Positions 9,756-17,379 are shown, numbered from the stretch's first letter. The stretch: 64,000 bases of DNA from Chitinophaga pinensis (GCA_945902745.1 CAMDNE010000006.1:109488-173487), one strand, 5' to 3'. Numbers and translations are program-made. The notes: generated by a model from the letters alone, not told the origin.

Positions 9756-10086
9756 GGAATATGGAGCATAGAACATGGAACATAGAGCATGGATTGTTTC
9801 TCTTGAACTTAAAATAATCCCCGTTCTAAACATTAACCATTGTAAAAAACCTAAAAAATTGAATGGTTCTAAAAATCAAATCCATGTTCCATACTCTATC
9901 AGCGATAGCGGTCTATGTTCTTTAAAGATCATGGAATATTGAGCATAGAGCATGGATTGTTTCTCGAGAACTTAAAATGATCTCCATTCTGAACAATTAC
10001 TTTATAAAAATCAAAGTAATAGATTGGTTCTAGGTAAACAGTCAATGATCTAGCCTCTATCATCTAACTCTAACCTCTAATTTCTA
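9756..10086. repeat. Heptamer-repeat region and imperfect 110-bp direct repeat
   Basis: This noncoding gap between pth and the GNAT-like gene holds 7-bp units of the form RGARCAT at 9756-9797 and 9927-9960. Inverse-strand copies lie at 9882-9895 and around 9912. A second family (TCTAAC-like, spacing 7,7,6,7,7) runs from 10049 into the stop codon at 10084-10086. The sequence from about 9767 to 9880 and that from about 9929 to 10030 align as imperfect direct repeats ending in TTGGTTCT or ATGGTTCT. No gene was found here. Confidence 0.7.
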
Positions 10087-11115
10087 AACCATATCAAATG
10101 CAGTCACAAAAACGGGCCCTTTAGAAATAGCTTTTGAAGTTGGATTTCTTCGTTCTACAACATCGACAGGATTTGCGCCTATGAGTTTATTAAAAAATCC
10201 CCAATGCATTTTGTCTTTTATAGATGTGTAAAATGGGTCCTGTTCATCTATCCACCAAAGCATCAAATTACATTTTTCTTGTGCTAAAATTGACGAAAAT
10301 AGTTCTTCAAGAAGAATGGGGTTATTGTCTTTTGAGAACACAATTTCAGGAACTAAAAAAATATGATTTTTGGGTTTGATAAGCTTATTTAAGAATGGGA
10401 TGAAAGGAATTATATTAGTTAATAATCCTCCGAATTTTCCAGGTAATCGGACGATTTCCCAATTCACTTTTGTTACCCGTGTAAAAGCTACTATTTCACC
10501 ATTCCCGTCTTTTAAAATATAAAACGGCGCTTTTTCTGCATGTGTTGTAAAGAAATAGTTGTGCTCACCATATTGTTTTTCAACGATTTCTTTAAGTGCA
10601 TCCCAATCTTTAGAAAGCTCAACACGAGATGAACGTTTTGGATAAAACCGGCTAAAACTTTGCGTGGCTAATTGACTAATAACGTTGAATCCGAAATTCT
10701 CACTCATCCATTTACTTCGATCGTTTCTCGGATCAATATAGGCATACAATGATTCCACTGGTTCATCAGAATGTTTGCCTTCAAATACCTCATCAAAAAA
10801 TTGATTCAATTCTCGTTTTAAAAATGAATTGCCTTTGTCAGCATTCTTCTTCTTGATCCCAGCTTGAGCAAAAGAATGAAAAGCAAAATAACGGATATAC
10901 CAAAATTTATCGCGTTGACAAAAAGTAACATTTCCGATTACTTTATCAGTGCGCTCCATTGATAAAAAAAGAGGATTATCAGCTTCTAAAATTCGTTCAG
11001 TGGTATCCAAATGACGGTATTTCGCGCCATTTGTTCCAAGCGTTGTATTGTTGAGCAATTCCAATAATGCTGGAGTTGCTTTTTTCCTAATTTTGAATAT
11101 CGAACTTAAAGCCAT
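10084..11115 (-). CDS. GNAT-like acyltransferase-fold protein, conserved hypothetical
   Basis: 343 residues, no signal peptide or membrane segment. Patterns such as IGNVTFCQRDKFWYIRYFAFH, RNDRSKWMSENFGFNV and GEIVAFTRVTKV resemble strands and helices of tandem GNAT folds. I cannot point to an acetyl-CoA loop with certainty, so the substrate is unknown. The start overlaps the stop of the alcohol dehydrogenase as TAATG, so the two are translationally coupled and cotranscribed. That suggests a shared physiological role, perhaps carbonyl or redox stress, which is inference only. Confidence 0.6.
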   Translation of the reverse strand: MALSSIFKIRKKATPALLELLNNTTLGTNGAKYRHLDTTERILEADNPLFLSMERTDKVIGNVTFCQRDKFWYIRYFAFHSFAQAGIKKKNADKGNSFLKRELNQFFDEVFEGKHSDEPVESLYAYIDPRNDRSKWMSENFGFNVISQLATQSFSRFYPKRSSRVELSKDWDALKEIVEKQYGEHNYFFTTHAEKAPFYILKDGNGEIVAFTRVTKVNWEIVRLPGKFGGLLTNIIPFIPFLNKLIKPKNHIFLVPEIVFSKDNNPILLEELFSSILAQEKCNLMLWWIDEQDPFYTSIKDKMHWGFFNKLIGANPVDVVERRNPTSKAISKGPVFVTAFDMV

Positions 11116-12284
11116 TAAATAGCATTCAACACAATTGATTCAACATCTGTTGGAGTAATCGCTTGTCTTTCCCCCATTGCTAGCCATCCTCTATCAACAA
11201 ATCTCGTTTTGATGATTTCGGCAATGTGATCTGTATCAGCTGAATAATCTGAAATTTTAGTATGAATCCCCAAAGATTGAAAAAATGCTTCTGTTTTCAC
11301 TATTGCTTGTTCGGCAATTTCTTCATTACTACCTTCTAAATTCCATACACGTTTACCATATTGAACCAATTTCTCTTTTTTGTTTTCAAACTGATTTTCG
11401 TACAAGCGAGGAGCAATAATTGCCAACGTGCGCGCATGATCTATCCCATAAATTGCAGTTAATTCATGTCCAATCATATGGGTCGTCCAATCTGTTGGAA
11501 CGCCGCATCGTAAATTTCCATTCAAGGCATGTGTAGCACATAACATTAAGTTGGAAGCTAATTTATAATTATTCGGATGTTCGATTACTTCGGATCCAAT
11601 TTCAATCAAGGTTTGAAGAATTGCTTCAGCTTGTCGTTCTTGTAAAAGATTGGCAGTTGGGAACGTTAAATATTGCTCCAAGGTGTGCATGAATGCATCT
11701 GTAATACCGTTTGCAATTTGTTTTTTAGGCAATGAAGCAACAACAGTTGGATCACAAAACGAAAATTTTGGAAAGAATAAGGGTCCTCCCATTGTTAACT
11801 TTTCTTTTAATTCATCACGACTTATCACAGCACCAGAGTTTGCCTCTGAACCAGTTGCTGGTAATGTCAAGTATGTTCCGAATGGTAAAGCTTGGGTAAA
11901 TACTTTCCCTTCTTTGCGTTGCAAAACTTCGTACGTATCACCTTCATAATAAAAAGCACCTGTCATGAATTTTACTCCATCGATCACCGATCCACCGCCA
12001 ACTGCAAGAATAAAATCAATGTCTTTTTCTCGCGCCAATTCAACTCCTTTCATCAAGGTTGTATACTGAGGATTCGCTTCAATTCCTCCAAATTCGATTA
12101 CTTCAAAATCGGTCAAATGAGTCAGGATTTTATTTAGAATCCCAGTAGTTTTTATACTTCCGCCACCATAGGCTAAAAGGATTCTTTTCTTACTAGAAAA
12201 TTCAGTAATTAATTGTGGTAATCGTTCTAATTGGTCTTTTCCAAAAACGATTCTCGTCGGGTTGATAACTTCGAAATTTAACAT
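11115..12284 (-). CDS. Iron-containing (YqhD/BdhA-type) NAD(P)H-dependent alcohol dehydrogenase
   Basis: 389 residues, the normal length for the YqhD/butanol dehydrogenase group, which reduces aldehydes to alcohols. The Rossmann part has the cofactor loop AVGGGSVIDGVKF and LPATGSEANSGAVIS. Metal ligands are visible as Asp and His in ITDAFMHTLEQY, then the His of IGHELTA and the His of GIDHART. The start ATG is preceded by an intergenic repeat element. It is cotranscribed with the GNAT-like gene. The exact substrate cannot be read from sequence. Confidence 0.92.
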   Translation of the reverse strand: MLNFEVINPTRIVFGKDQLERLPQLITEFSSKKRILLAYGGGSIKTTGILNKILTHLTDFEVIEFGGIEANPQYTTLMKGVELAREKDIDFILAVGGGSVIDGVKFMTGAFYYEGDTYEVLQRKEGKVFTQALPFGTYLTLPATGSEANSGAVISRDELKEKLTMGGPLFFPKFSFCDPTVVASLPKKQIANGITDAFMHTLEQYLTFPTANLLQERQAEAILQTLIEIGSEVIEHPNNYKLASNLMLCATHALNGNLRCGVPTDWTTHMIGHELTAIYGIDHARTLAIIAPRLYENQFENKKEKLVQYGKRVWNLEGSNEEIAEQAIVKTEAFFQSLGIHTKISDYSADTDHIAEIIKTRFVDRGWLAMGERQAITPTDVESIVLNAI

Positions 12285-12299
12285 ATTATGACTATTTGA

Positions 12300-12392
12300 A
12301 TTTTCCTGCTAATAAATCAGGTATAATGCCAATCTGGATTTGGTTATACTGGATTTTTATTCCAGTATTATCAAATACTAATCGGTATTACG
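12300..12392. repeat. Short intergenic repeat element, copy 1
   Basis: About 93 bp between the alcohol dehydrogenase and tRNA-Ser. It aligns with 24961-25076. A 24-bp stretch (12365-12388) is identical to 25050-25073, and both copies begin ATTTTCCT and share TATAATGCC near the left end. The right end CGGTATTA nearly inverts the left TAATGCC, so it may be a small MITE-like or REP-like element. It has no coding capacity. Confidence 0.65.
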
Positions 12393-12475
12393 AAGTTATT
12401 GAATTTTGCTTTGATTGACGCTTATAAAGCCAAGTGAATGTTATTTATTTTTAGTATTTTCGCTTCCCTTAAAAA

Positions 12476-12560
12476 GGAGAGGTGGCAGAGTGGCTGAACG
12501 CGCACGCCTGGAAAGCGTGTTTACGGCAACGTAACGGGGGTTCGAATCCCCCTCTCTCCG
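12476..12560 (+). tRNA. tRNA-Ser (anticodon GGA)
   Basis: 85 nt fold into a full cloverleaf. The acceptor stem is GGAGAGG with TCTCTCC (one G-U pair), and the D-arm is GTGGCAGAGTGGCTGAAC-like. The anticodon stem CACGC/GCGTG carries loop CTGGAAA, with anticodon GGA at 12510-12512. A long variable arm TTACG-GCAA-CGTAA is typical of class II serine tRNAs. The T-arm is GGGGG TTCGAAT CCCCC and the discriminator is G. The encoded 3' end continues CA but not CCA. The 3' half is duplicated at 17731-17749, marking a possible island insertion site. Confidence 0.97.
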
Positions 12561-12565
12561 CAATA
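12547..12565. repeat. tRNA-Ser 3' end, possible left attachment site
   Basis: Nineteen bases from the T-arm through the acceptor end into the flank recur at 17731-17749 with one mismatch. Integrative elements commonly duplicate a tRNA 3' end, so this would be the left junction of the 12.6-17.75 kb island. No integrase is present, so this is inference from the duplication. Confidence 0.55.
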
Positions 12566-12591
12566 TAATTTGATGAATTAAGCTGAGCAAA

Positions 12592-12630
12592 TAATAATAA
12601 AGAATAAGCTCGCTTAATTCTTTATTATTA
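12592..12630. repeat. Long near-perfect inverted repeat just behind tRNA-Ser
   Basis: An 18-base arm (12592-12609) pairs with a 19-base arm (12612-12630), with one bulged base and a 2-base centre. It lies 32 bp after the tRNA. It may end tRNA transcription, but there is no T-run and the centre is too tight for a usual terminator. It may instead be part of a recombination site. Confidence 0.7.
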
Positions 12631-12680
12631 AAAGCGAAGCAATTCTGAAGAATGAAGAATTGGATTCATCTAATTATTAT

Positions 12681-12713
12681 TGTTCAAGGTTCCTCGTTTT
12701 GGGGTTCATGAAA
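12681..12713. repeat. 33-bp direct repeat, left copy, bounding the island
   Basis: The 33 bases are identical to 17694-17726. A related ATTGGATTYATC lies a little upstream of both copies. Together they bracket exactly the six-gene minus-strand set at 12748-17379. After this copy comes TCCACCTCACTCC, which looks like a decayed form of the tRNA 3' end found after the right copy. Confidence 0.8.
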
Positions 12714-12747
12714 TAATCCACCTCACTCCAAAATGAAATGAAGAAAA

Positions 12748-13215
12748 TTATTCTTCCCCACTTATTTCTTTACTCCCTTGAATGATAGATTCTCTCGTGA
12801 TGTTATTATCTATTAGAAGTCCATACCGTACCATTCCGTTTTCTTTAGTAGCAGTTGCGCAAAATTCGGTAAATCTGCATCTTTTTAATGCAGCATCATC
12901 AAAAGATAAGGTGTTTTTTAAGTAACGTTTATATTCAGTTACAAGTCGAACAGCTTCTTCTTTTTCCTCATTTGCGGTATTAACCATACCTCCTTTTCCA
13001 GCTGCATAGGATTCATGAAATTTTGCTTCTTCTTGAGATTTAGCCCTTGCCACAAAATTTAAAGTGGTGTCTAATGTCATGCCTGAAAATTGCACTGACA
13101 TTTCTTTTATAAGCTCTTTTTCAAATTTCTCTACGCTGAAATTATTAGCTTTTTGAGCATGTGCTCCTATAATCGGTAATAAGATTAGACTGATGGTTAA
13201 AATAAAATCTTTCAT
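12748..13215 (-). CDS. Secreted protein of unknown function, last gene of the island
   Basis: 155 residues. Residues 1-20 are a signal peptide ending GAHAQ. The mature part is mostly helical (KFEKELIKEM, NEEKEEAVRLVTEYKRYL) and ends in a possible strand MVRYGLLID. Two cysteines (RCRFTEFC) could form a disulphide. The helix-helix-strand layout faintly recalls the CAP superfamily but lacks the catalytic histidines, so I do not assign it. It overlaps the preceding gene by 71 bp, an unusual overlap. It is the promoter-distal member of the island set. Confidence 0.65.
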   Translation of the reverse strand: MKDFILTISLILLPIIGAHAQKANNFSVEKFEKELIKEMSVQFSGMTLDTTLNFVARAKSQEEAKFHESYAAGKGGMVNTANEEKEEAVRLVTEYKRYLKNTLSFDDAALKRCRFTEFCATATKENGMVRYGLLIDNNITRESIIQGSKEISGEE

Positions 13216-13696
13216 GATTTTTGCTTTTATTTAAAATTAAGCTAAAGAAAGAAATAATTAAATAATAGTTGTTTCCTATTTTTTTACTTGTAACCCAAAA
13301 TTTAGTTGGATGAAACAATTCCATATGCTTTGCAAATTCAGATTCCTCTATAGTTTCAATAATTCCATTAGCAAAATATTCAGGGGATAATTGTAATATG
13401 TCCGTTTCAGTAGAATAAAGATCGTGTAAATAACCTTGACCCTCTACAGAATTATTTTCTTTTTTACTCAGGTAAGATTCCAAATAGTTGTAGCACCCTT
13501 TATCCATTCCCGGATCTATCGTTAATTCGTATCCAAATTTTTCTTTCAGTGATTTAGAAACTGCATCTATAATAATGCTTAGACTATCTGATTTATTAGC
13601 AGCCGACACTGGCGTATCATTTCCTTTATTTTCAGAAGAACTTGCATTAACAAAGAAAGGAAATAAGATTAGAGATAATTTAATTAAATTCTTCAT
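13145..13696 (-). CDS. Secreted protein of unknown function with possible read-on C-terminus
   Basis: 183 residues from the ATG at 13694-13696, chosen because MKNLIKLSLILFPFFVNASS is a clear signal peptide. An upstream ATG would add 10 residues before it. The body is helical (LSIIIDAVSKSLKEKFGYELT, NYLESYLSKKE) and reaches a strand GNNYYLIISFF near residue 150. The remaining about 30 residues overlap the next gene by 71 bp and look low in structure. A lost base near the T-rich stretch around 13230-13250 could have removed the original stop. Like its neighbour it may be a remote CAP-like secreted protein, which is speculation. Confidence 0.6.
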   Translation of the reverse strand: MKNLIKLSLILFPFFVNASSSENKGNDTPVSAANKSDSLSIIIDAVSKSLKEKFGYELTIDPGMDKGCYNYLESYLSKKENNSVEGQGYLHDLYSTETDILQLSPEYFANGIIETIEESEFAKHMELFHPTKFWVTSKKIGNNYYLIISFFSLILNKSKNHERFYFNHQSNLITDYRSTCSKS

Positions 13697-13733
13697 GCTT
13701 TTATCTATTTTTAAGTGGTGAATCACAACTGGT

Positions 13734-14399
13734 TTATATCTCTATAAAATTATCATCCCGGAAAAGGGTTGTGAATTCTACATCTTTGAATTTAGTAATT
13801 TTAAACCAAGCGAATACTGGAATTAATTTAGTTGCAGTTAATGTTATTTTAGTAACATTTTCTAATATTAGAATCCTAAATGTTATTTCACGGGTTTCTT
13901 CAAAGGGAAATTCAGAGCTATACTTACTTGGCCAAACGGTATTCCGTATTATACCTTTAATGACAATCTTGAATACTAAATTTGAATTACTCGTATCAAA
14001 ATTAACCAAGAGTTCATCTTTAGTTCCTAAAGCATTTAGCGTTGTATAATATATATTGTCAAAATATAATTCATATTTAAGATCAGACGGTCCAAAATTA
14101 ATTTCCAATGTTGGCATTTGTATCAAAAGGTTCCCCCTTTTCTCAACTGAATTTATTTCATTTTGAATAACACCTTCTTGATTTTCTTCAACTAAAGTAG
14201 AAATATTAGCATTTTTATTCTCGGCAAGATTATCCAAAAAATCAATTAAATCGGGATGTTCTTTTGCCGCAACCCACTCAGGCAAACTTTCTTCTTTCCA
14301 CACCATAGTTTCGGAAGTCGCCTCGTCTATTAATTTACCTATCGAAACTGGCCCGATAGATTTATCTGTTTTGGGGCTAACGTAATACCAATTTTCCAT
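13734..14399 (-). CDS. GYF_2 (DUF4339) domain protein with a C-terminal beta domain
   Basis: 221 residues, no signal peptide. Residues 1-50 are a GYF_2 domain (WYYVSP, GPVSIGKL, TMVWKEESLPEWVAA) nearly identical to those of the next two genes upstream. GYF domains bind proline-rich peptides. After an acidic linker, residues about 85-221 are beta-rich and of no family I know (LEINFGPSDLKYELYFDN, EITFRILILENVTKITLTATK). The bL12-like domain of the two paralogues is missing here. It is the fourth gene of the island set. It is probably cytoplasmic and may be tethered by binding the proline-rich membrane protein of the first gene; that link is inference. Confidence 0.82.
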   Translation of the reverse strand: MENWYYVSPKTDKSIGPVSIGKLIDEATSETMVWKEESLPEWVAAKEHPDLIDFLDNLAENKNANISTLVEENQEGVIQNEINSVEKRGNLLIQMPTLEINFGPSDLKYELYFDNIYYTTLNALGTKDELLVNFDTSNSNLVFKIVIKGIIRNTVWPSKYSSEFPFEETREITFRILILENVTKITLTATKLIPVFAWFKITKFKDVEFTTLFRDDNFIEI

Positions 14400-14513
14400 T
14401 TTTTCTATAATTAAAAATCCTATTTACTTTTATTTAAAACCATTTCTTAGCTTGTTAATGAGAATCTGTTCGGTGATTAAAAGAATGATATTCCTAAAAG
14501 GCGAACTTTCACA

Positions 14514-15353
14514 CTAAGGTTCCATTCGAATATCTCCTCTTGAAAAAACAGTTAACGGCATATTGAATTTGATTTTTATTACCTCGTTAGCATCTAAATT
14601 TATTGTCATGTCATTTGCGCCACATTGACTATAAAACAAGTACTTACAATATACTTTTACATTATATTTCCCTGGTGGACGATCAAAAAAATTGTACCCC
14701 CATTTTGTTCTATATGGTTCCCCATCAATTTCTACGATTGGTGTGCACAAAGCAAATAGAAATGCCATTGGATTGTAATTTGTTGTAACAACAATACCAG
14801 TAACACTCTTTAACGTTTCTGAAGCAGGTTGATTCTCAGGAGTAGCATGATTGGTAATATTCTCTGTATGTGTCGTATTATTTTTCTCACCATTCTCCAC
14901 TTTTACAGTATGAGTAATAATTCCATTCGTCGCTAAACGCTTACTCAACGTTTCTGCATCCGATAAACTTAGGCCGCTTTTCACTAAGGCAGGAATCGTT
15001 TCAACTAATTGGGCTGCTTCTGTCAAACTGCAGGCTAATTCATCTTGTAATACTTTAACAGCCGCAAGTTTATCCGCAATCTCCGTATTGGTAATAATAT
15101 TATATGTTGACGTGTCTTCTTCTTTTACAGGAACACTAGGCACAGATTTCGTTCCCGACAATTCTTGGCTATTATTTGCAAGCACTTCTTGGAAATCGGC
15201 TAAATCTGGGTGCGCTTTTGCTGCAACCCACTCAGGCAAACTTTCTTCTTTCCACACCATCGTTTCAGGAGTTGCTTCAGCTATTAATTTTCCTATTGAA
15301 ACTGGCCCAACAGACTCTTCTGTTTTAGGACTTACGTAATACCAATTTTCCAT
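14514..15353 (-). CDS. GYF_2 domain plus bL12 C-terminal-like domain plus beta domain protein
   Basis: 279 residues. Residues 1-50 are GYF_2. Residues 84-152 resemble the C-terminal domain of ribosomal protein bL12 (L7/L12): DKLAAVKVLQDELACSLTEA, then QLVETIPALVKSG and DAETLSKRL line up with its alpha-alpha-beta core. In the ribosome that domain contacts GTPase factors. Residues about 195-279 are a beta-sandwich-like segment (TPIVEIDGEPYRTKWG, RPPGKYNVKVYC) similar to PEGA or DUF2846-type folds, with one weak hydrophobic stretch at 195-204. The first 153 residues are about 96% identical to the next gene upstream. No enzymatic motif is seen. The function is unknown. Confidence 0.85.
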   Translation of the reverse strand: MENWYYVSPKTEESVGPVSIGKLIAEATPETMVWKEESLPEWVAAKAHPDLADFQEVLANNSQELSGTKSVPSVPVKEEDTSTYNIITNTEIADKLAAVKVLQDELACSLTEAAQLVETIPALVKSGLSLSDAETLSKRLATNGIITHTVKVENGEKNNTTHTENITNHATPENQPASETLKSVTGIVVTTNYNPMAFLFALCTPIVEIDGEPYRTKWGYNFFDRPPGKYNVKVYCKYLFYSQCGANDMTINLDANEVIKIKFNMPLTVFSRGDIRMEP

Positions 15354-16495
15354 TTTTTTAATAAATAATGTGCTTTTAATTTTTAGAAAACCAAATTTCT
15401 AAATGACAGAATCACCCCCCAAATAATTCCTCGGTAATATTAGTTTGTAAAGAATGAAATGAAAATTAAGAGGGTAAATAAAATAAGTGGTACTAATCCC
15501 ACCCAGCTCCAAATATACAATCCTTTTGGTTTTCCCATTATTGTGGGTGAAGATTCTGCGATCGCGCTGCTATTGTTTTGGTAATAAGCTAACAGATTTT
15601 TTGTTCGGATAAATAAAATTAATGCAATTGTTGCCCCGAGAACCCCTAAAACCAAAAAAGCAATAAAAAGTGCAGGTTCATTGTCATAAGAATAGTTATT
15701 AAAAGCTAAATAGAAGAGAAAAGTAAGAACACTATACCCGATTATTTCAATCAGAAAAGCTTTTTTAGCCCAAGCAAGCAGTTCTGAATTCGATTTTTTG
15801 GGGTGAATAATCTCTTTCCTAACAGTTTCGTTTTGCGAATTATTTCTACTTTCTCTTTGGCCGCTCTCCGCAACAGGTTCCACCTTTTCTTTTTCTATCG
15901 ATGCACTCGGTTTTTGTTCCTGTTGAACAATAGTTGCATTAACGACTTCAGGCGTTTTAATTCGGGGTGGTGGAACTGATTTTATTACACTCTCTTTTTC
16001 TAGTATTGGCGCCAAAGGAATTTCTTCCGCAGCATTCTCCACTTTTACAGTTTGAGTAATTATTCCATTCGTCGCTAAACGCTTACTCAACGTTTCTGCT
16101 TCCGATAAACTTTGGCCACTTTTCACTAATGCAGGAATAGTTTCAACTAATTGCGCAGCTTCTGTCAAACTGCAGGCCAACTCATCTTGCAATACTTTAA
16201 CAGCCGCAAGTTTATCCGCAATCTCCGTATTGATAATAATATTATACGTTGACGTATCTTCTTCTTTTACAGGAACACTAGGCACAGACTTCGTCCCCGA
16301 CAATTCTTGGCTATTATTTGCAAGCACTTCTTGGAAATCGGCTAAATCGGGATGTTCTTTTGCCGCAACCCACTCAGGCAAACTTTCTTCTTTCCACACC
16401 ATTGTTTCAGGTGTCGCTTCAGCGACTAATTTCCCTATCGAAACTGGACCAACAGACTCTTCTGTTTTGGGACTTACGTAATACCAATTTTCCAT
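14890..16495 (-). repeat. Duplicated 5' gene segments (about 460 bp) in two GYF genes
   Basis: The first roughly 460 bp of the genes starting at 15353 and 16495 are nearly identical, at an offset of 1142 bp. The identity stops abruptly after the bL12-like domain, where the two proteins become unrelated. The third GYF gene (start 14399) shares only its first 150 bp. This fits modular shuffling or gene conversion of the adaptor end. Confidence 0.85.
15440..16495 (-). CDS. GYF_2 domain plus bL12 C-terminal-like domain membrane protein
   Basis: 351 residues. Residues 1-50 are GYF_2 and 84-152 the bL12 C-terminal-like domain. These differ from the downstream paralogue at about six positions in 153. 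A linker of about 90 residues follows (charged, with VPPPRIK at 174-180, itself a possible GYF ligand). Three membrane helices lie near 245-265, 275-297 and 326-349. The N-terminal adaptor part is therefore expected in the cytoplasm with the tail in the inner membrane. It starts 14 bp after the proline-rich gene, so cotranscription is very likely. No known enzymatic residues are present. Confidence 0.85.
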   Translation of the reverse strand: MENWYYVSPKTEESVGPVSIGKLVAEATPETMVWKEESLPEWVAAKEHPDLADFQEVLANNSQELSGTKSVPSVPVKEEDTSTYNIIINTEIADKLAAVKVLQDELACSLTEAAQLVETIPALVKSGQSLSEAETLSKRLATNGIITQTVKVENAAEEIPLAPILEKESVIKSVPPPRIKTPEVVNATIVQQEQKPSASIEKEKVEPVAESGQRESRNNSQNETVRKEIIHPKKSNSELLAWAKKAFLIEIIGYSVLTFLFYLAFNNYSYDNEPALFIAFLVLGVLGATIALILFIRTKNLLAYYQNNSSAIAESSPTIMGKPKGLYIWSWVGLVPLILFTLLIFISFFTN

Positions 16496-16509
16496 TTTTT
16501 TATTTATAA

Positions 16510-17379
16510 TTAATTATCTTCGTCACAACAAGTTTCACTGCAATATTCACCATAATTTTGATTACTACAATAATCAGGACTCAGATGTGCAAATCCTTCT
16601 CCCACCCTGAAAGTCTTAGGACAAATAGAACACGTTTTAGTTTCTTTAGGAGTGCCTAACATTGCCCCAATTACAGCATTAGAAACACGATTCACATCAT
16701 CCTCATTTTCTTCAGAATTATCACCTTGTTGATAATTATCACTCTCGTCATATGCATAAGTTTCAGGTTCTGGAGTTGGCTGTGCTTCTGGTTCTGAAGA
16801 ACCAACATCACTATCTTCTGAATTATCTTCCTCATCATCAGAATGATCAAAAGCATGCCCTCTGTCTAATGGAACATCGTTTCCACTGCCATTACTAATT
16901 GAAATAATTGCAATTAAAGCCGCAGCTACACCAATAACAAAAAGAAATAATTTTCCTTTTCCTTTATTCCCAGTTTGCGTGGTTGCAGTGTTAGATGTTT
17001 GGGAATTTGGTGAAAATTTAGTTTGACGCGCATTTTGAGGTATACTTGGTGCTAATGGCGGAGGAGTTTTACTTTTCCTATTTGGTAATTTTGGTGGTAA
17101 TTTTTTACCTGATGTAGCATCAATTATAGCGCTTGCCGTTTCTTTTTGATCCATCGTTGGAACTAAAGACGGAGGAGTATTACTTTGCTTTCCCGGTAAC
17201 TTTGGTGGAAGTTTTTTACCAGTTTTAGTATCACTTTTAGCGCTTCCCGTTTCATCTTGTGGTGAAGTGATAGCTATAATTTTAGCTTTTGGCAAAGGTG
17301 GTGGTGTCTTTGATTCATTGGTCGTTCCTTTCGGCTTATTATTCGGCACTGGAGGCGGGCCTTGATTGTTTTCACTCAT
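16510..17379 (-). CDS. Proline-rich single-pass membrane protein with Cys-rich C-terminus (likely GYF ligand)
   Basis: 289 residues. Residues 1-115 carry repeated proline motifs: GPPPVPNN, TPPPLPKAK, KKLPPKLPGK, TPPSLVP, KKLPPKLPNR and TPPPLAPSIP. Residues about 45-74 and 80-110 are an internal repeat. One membrane helix (143-163, LFLFVIGVAAALIAIIS) is followed by a very acidic stretch (DDEEDNSEDSD). Residues 250-285 have cysteines spaced CxxC...C...CxxxCC, suggesting zinc binding. There is no signal peptide, so the proline-rich half probably faces the cytoplasm. GYF domains bind such motifs and three GYF proteins follow directly, so a ligand role is a reasonable inference. First gene of the island. 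Confidence 0.85.
   Translation of the reverse strand: MSENNQGPPPVPNNKPKGTTNESKTPPPLPKAKIIAITSPQDETGSAKSDTKTGKKLPPKLPGKQSNTPPSLVPTMDQKETASAIIDATSGKKLPPKLPNRKSKTPPPLAPSIPQNARQTKFSPNSQTSNTATTQTGNKGKGKLFLFVIGVAAALIAIISISNGSGNDVPLDRGHAFDHSDDEEDNSEDSDVGSSEPEAQPTPEPETYAYDESDNYQQGDNSEENEDDVNRVSNAVIGAMLGTPKETKTCSICPKTFRVGEGFAHLSPDYCSNQNYGEYCSETCCDEDN

Noticed and set aside
9734..9790. N-terminal extension of pth
   Set aside because: The extra 19 codons are heptamer repeats, the family starts at MKYLIIGLGNPG, and a promoter box lies between the two ATGs.
12748..13696. CAP-superfamily assignment of the two secreted island proteins
   Set aside because: Only a faint layout similarity; the catalytic His/Glu residues of the family are not there.
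12748..17379. Island as an anti-phage defence system
   Set aside because: No nuclease, NTPase, toxin, reverse transcriptase or nucleotide-sensor motif is visible. The tRNA location alone is not enough evidence.
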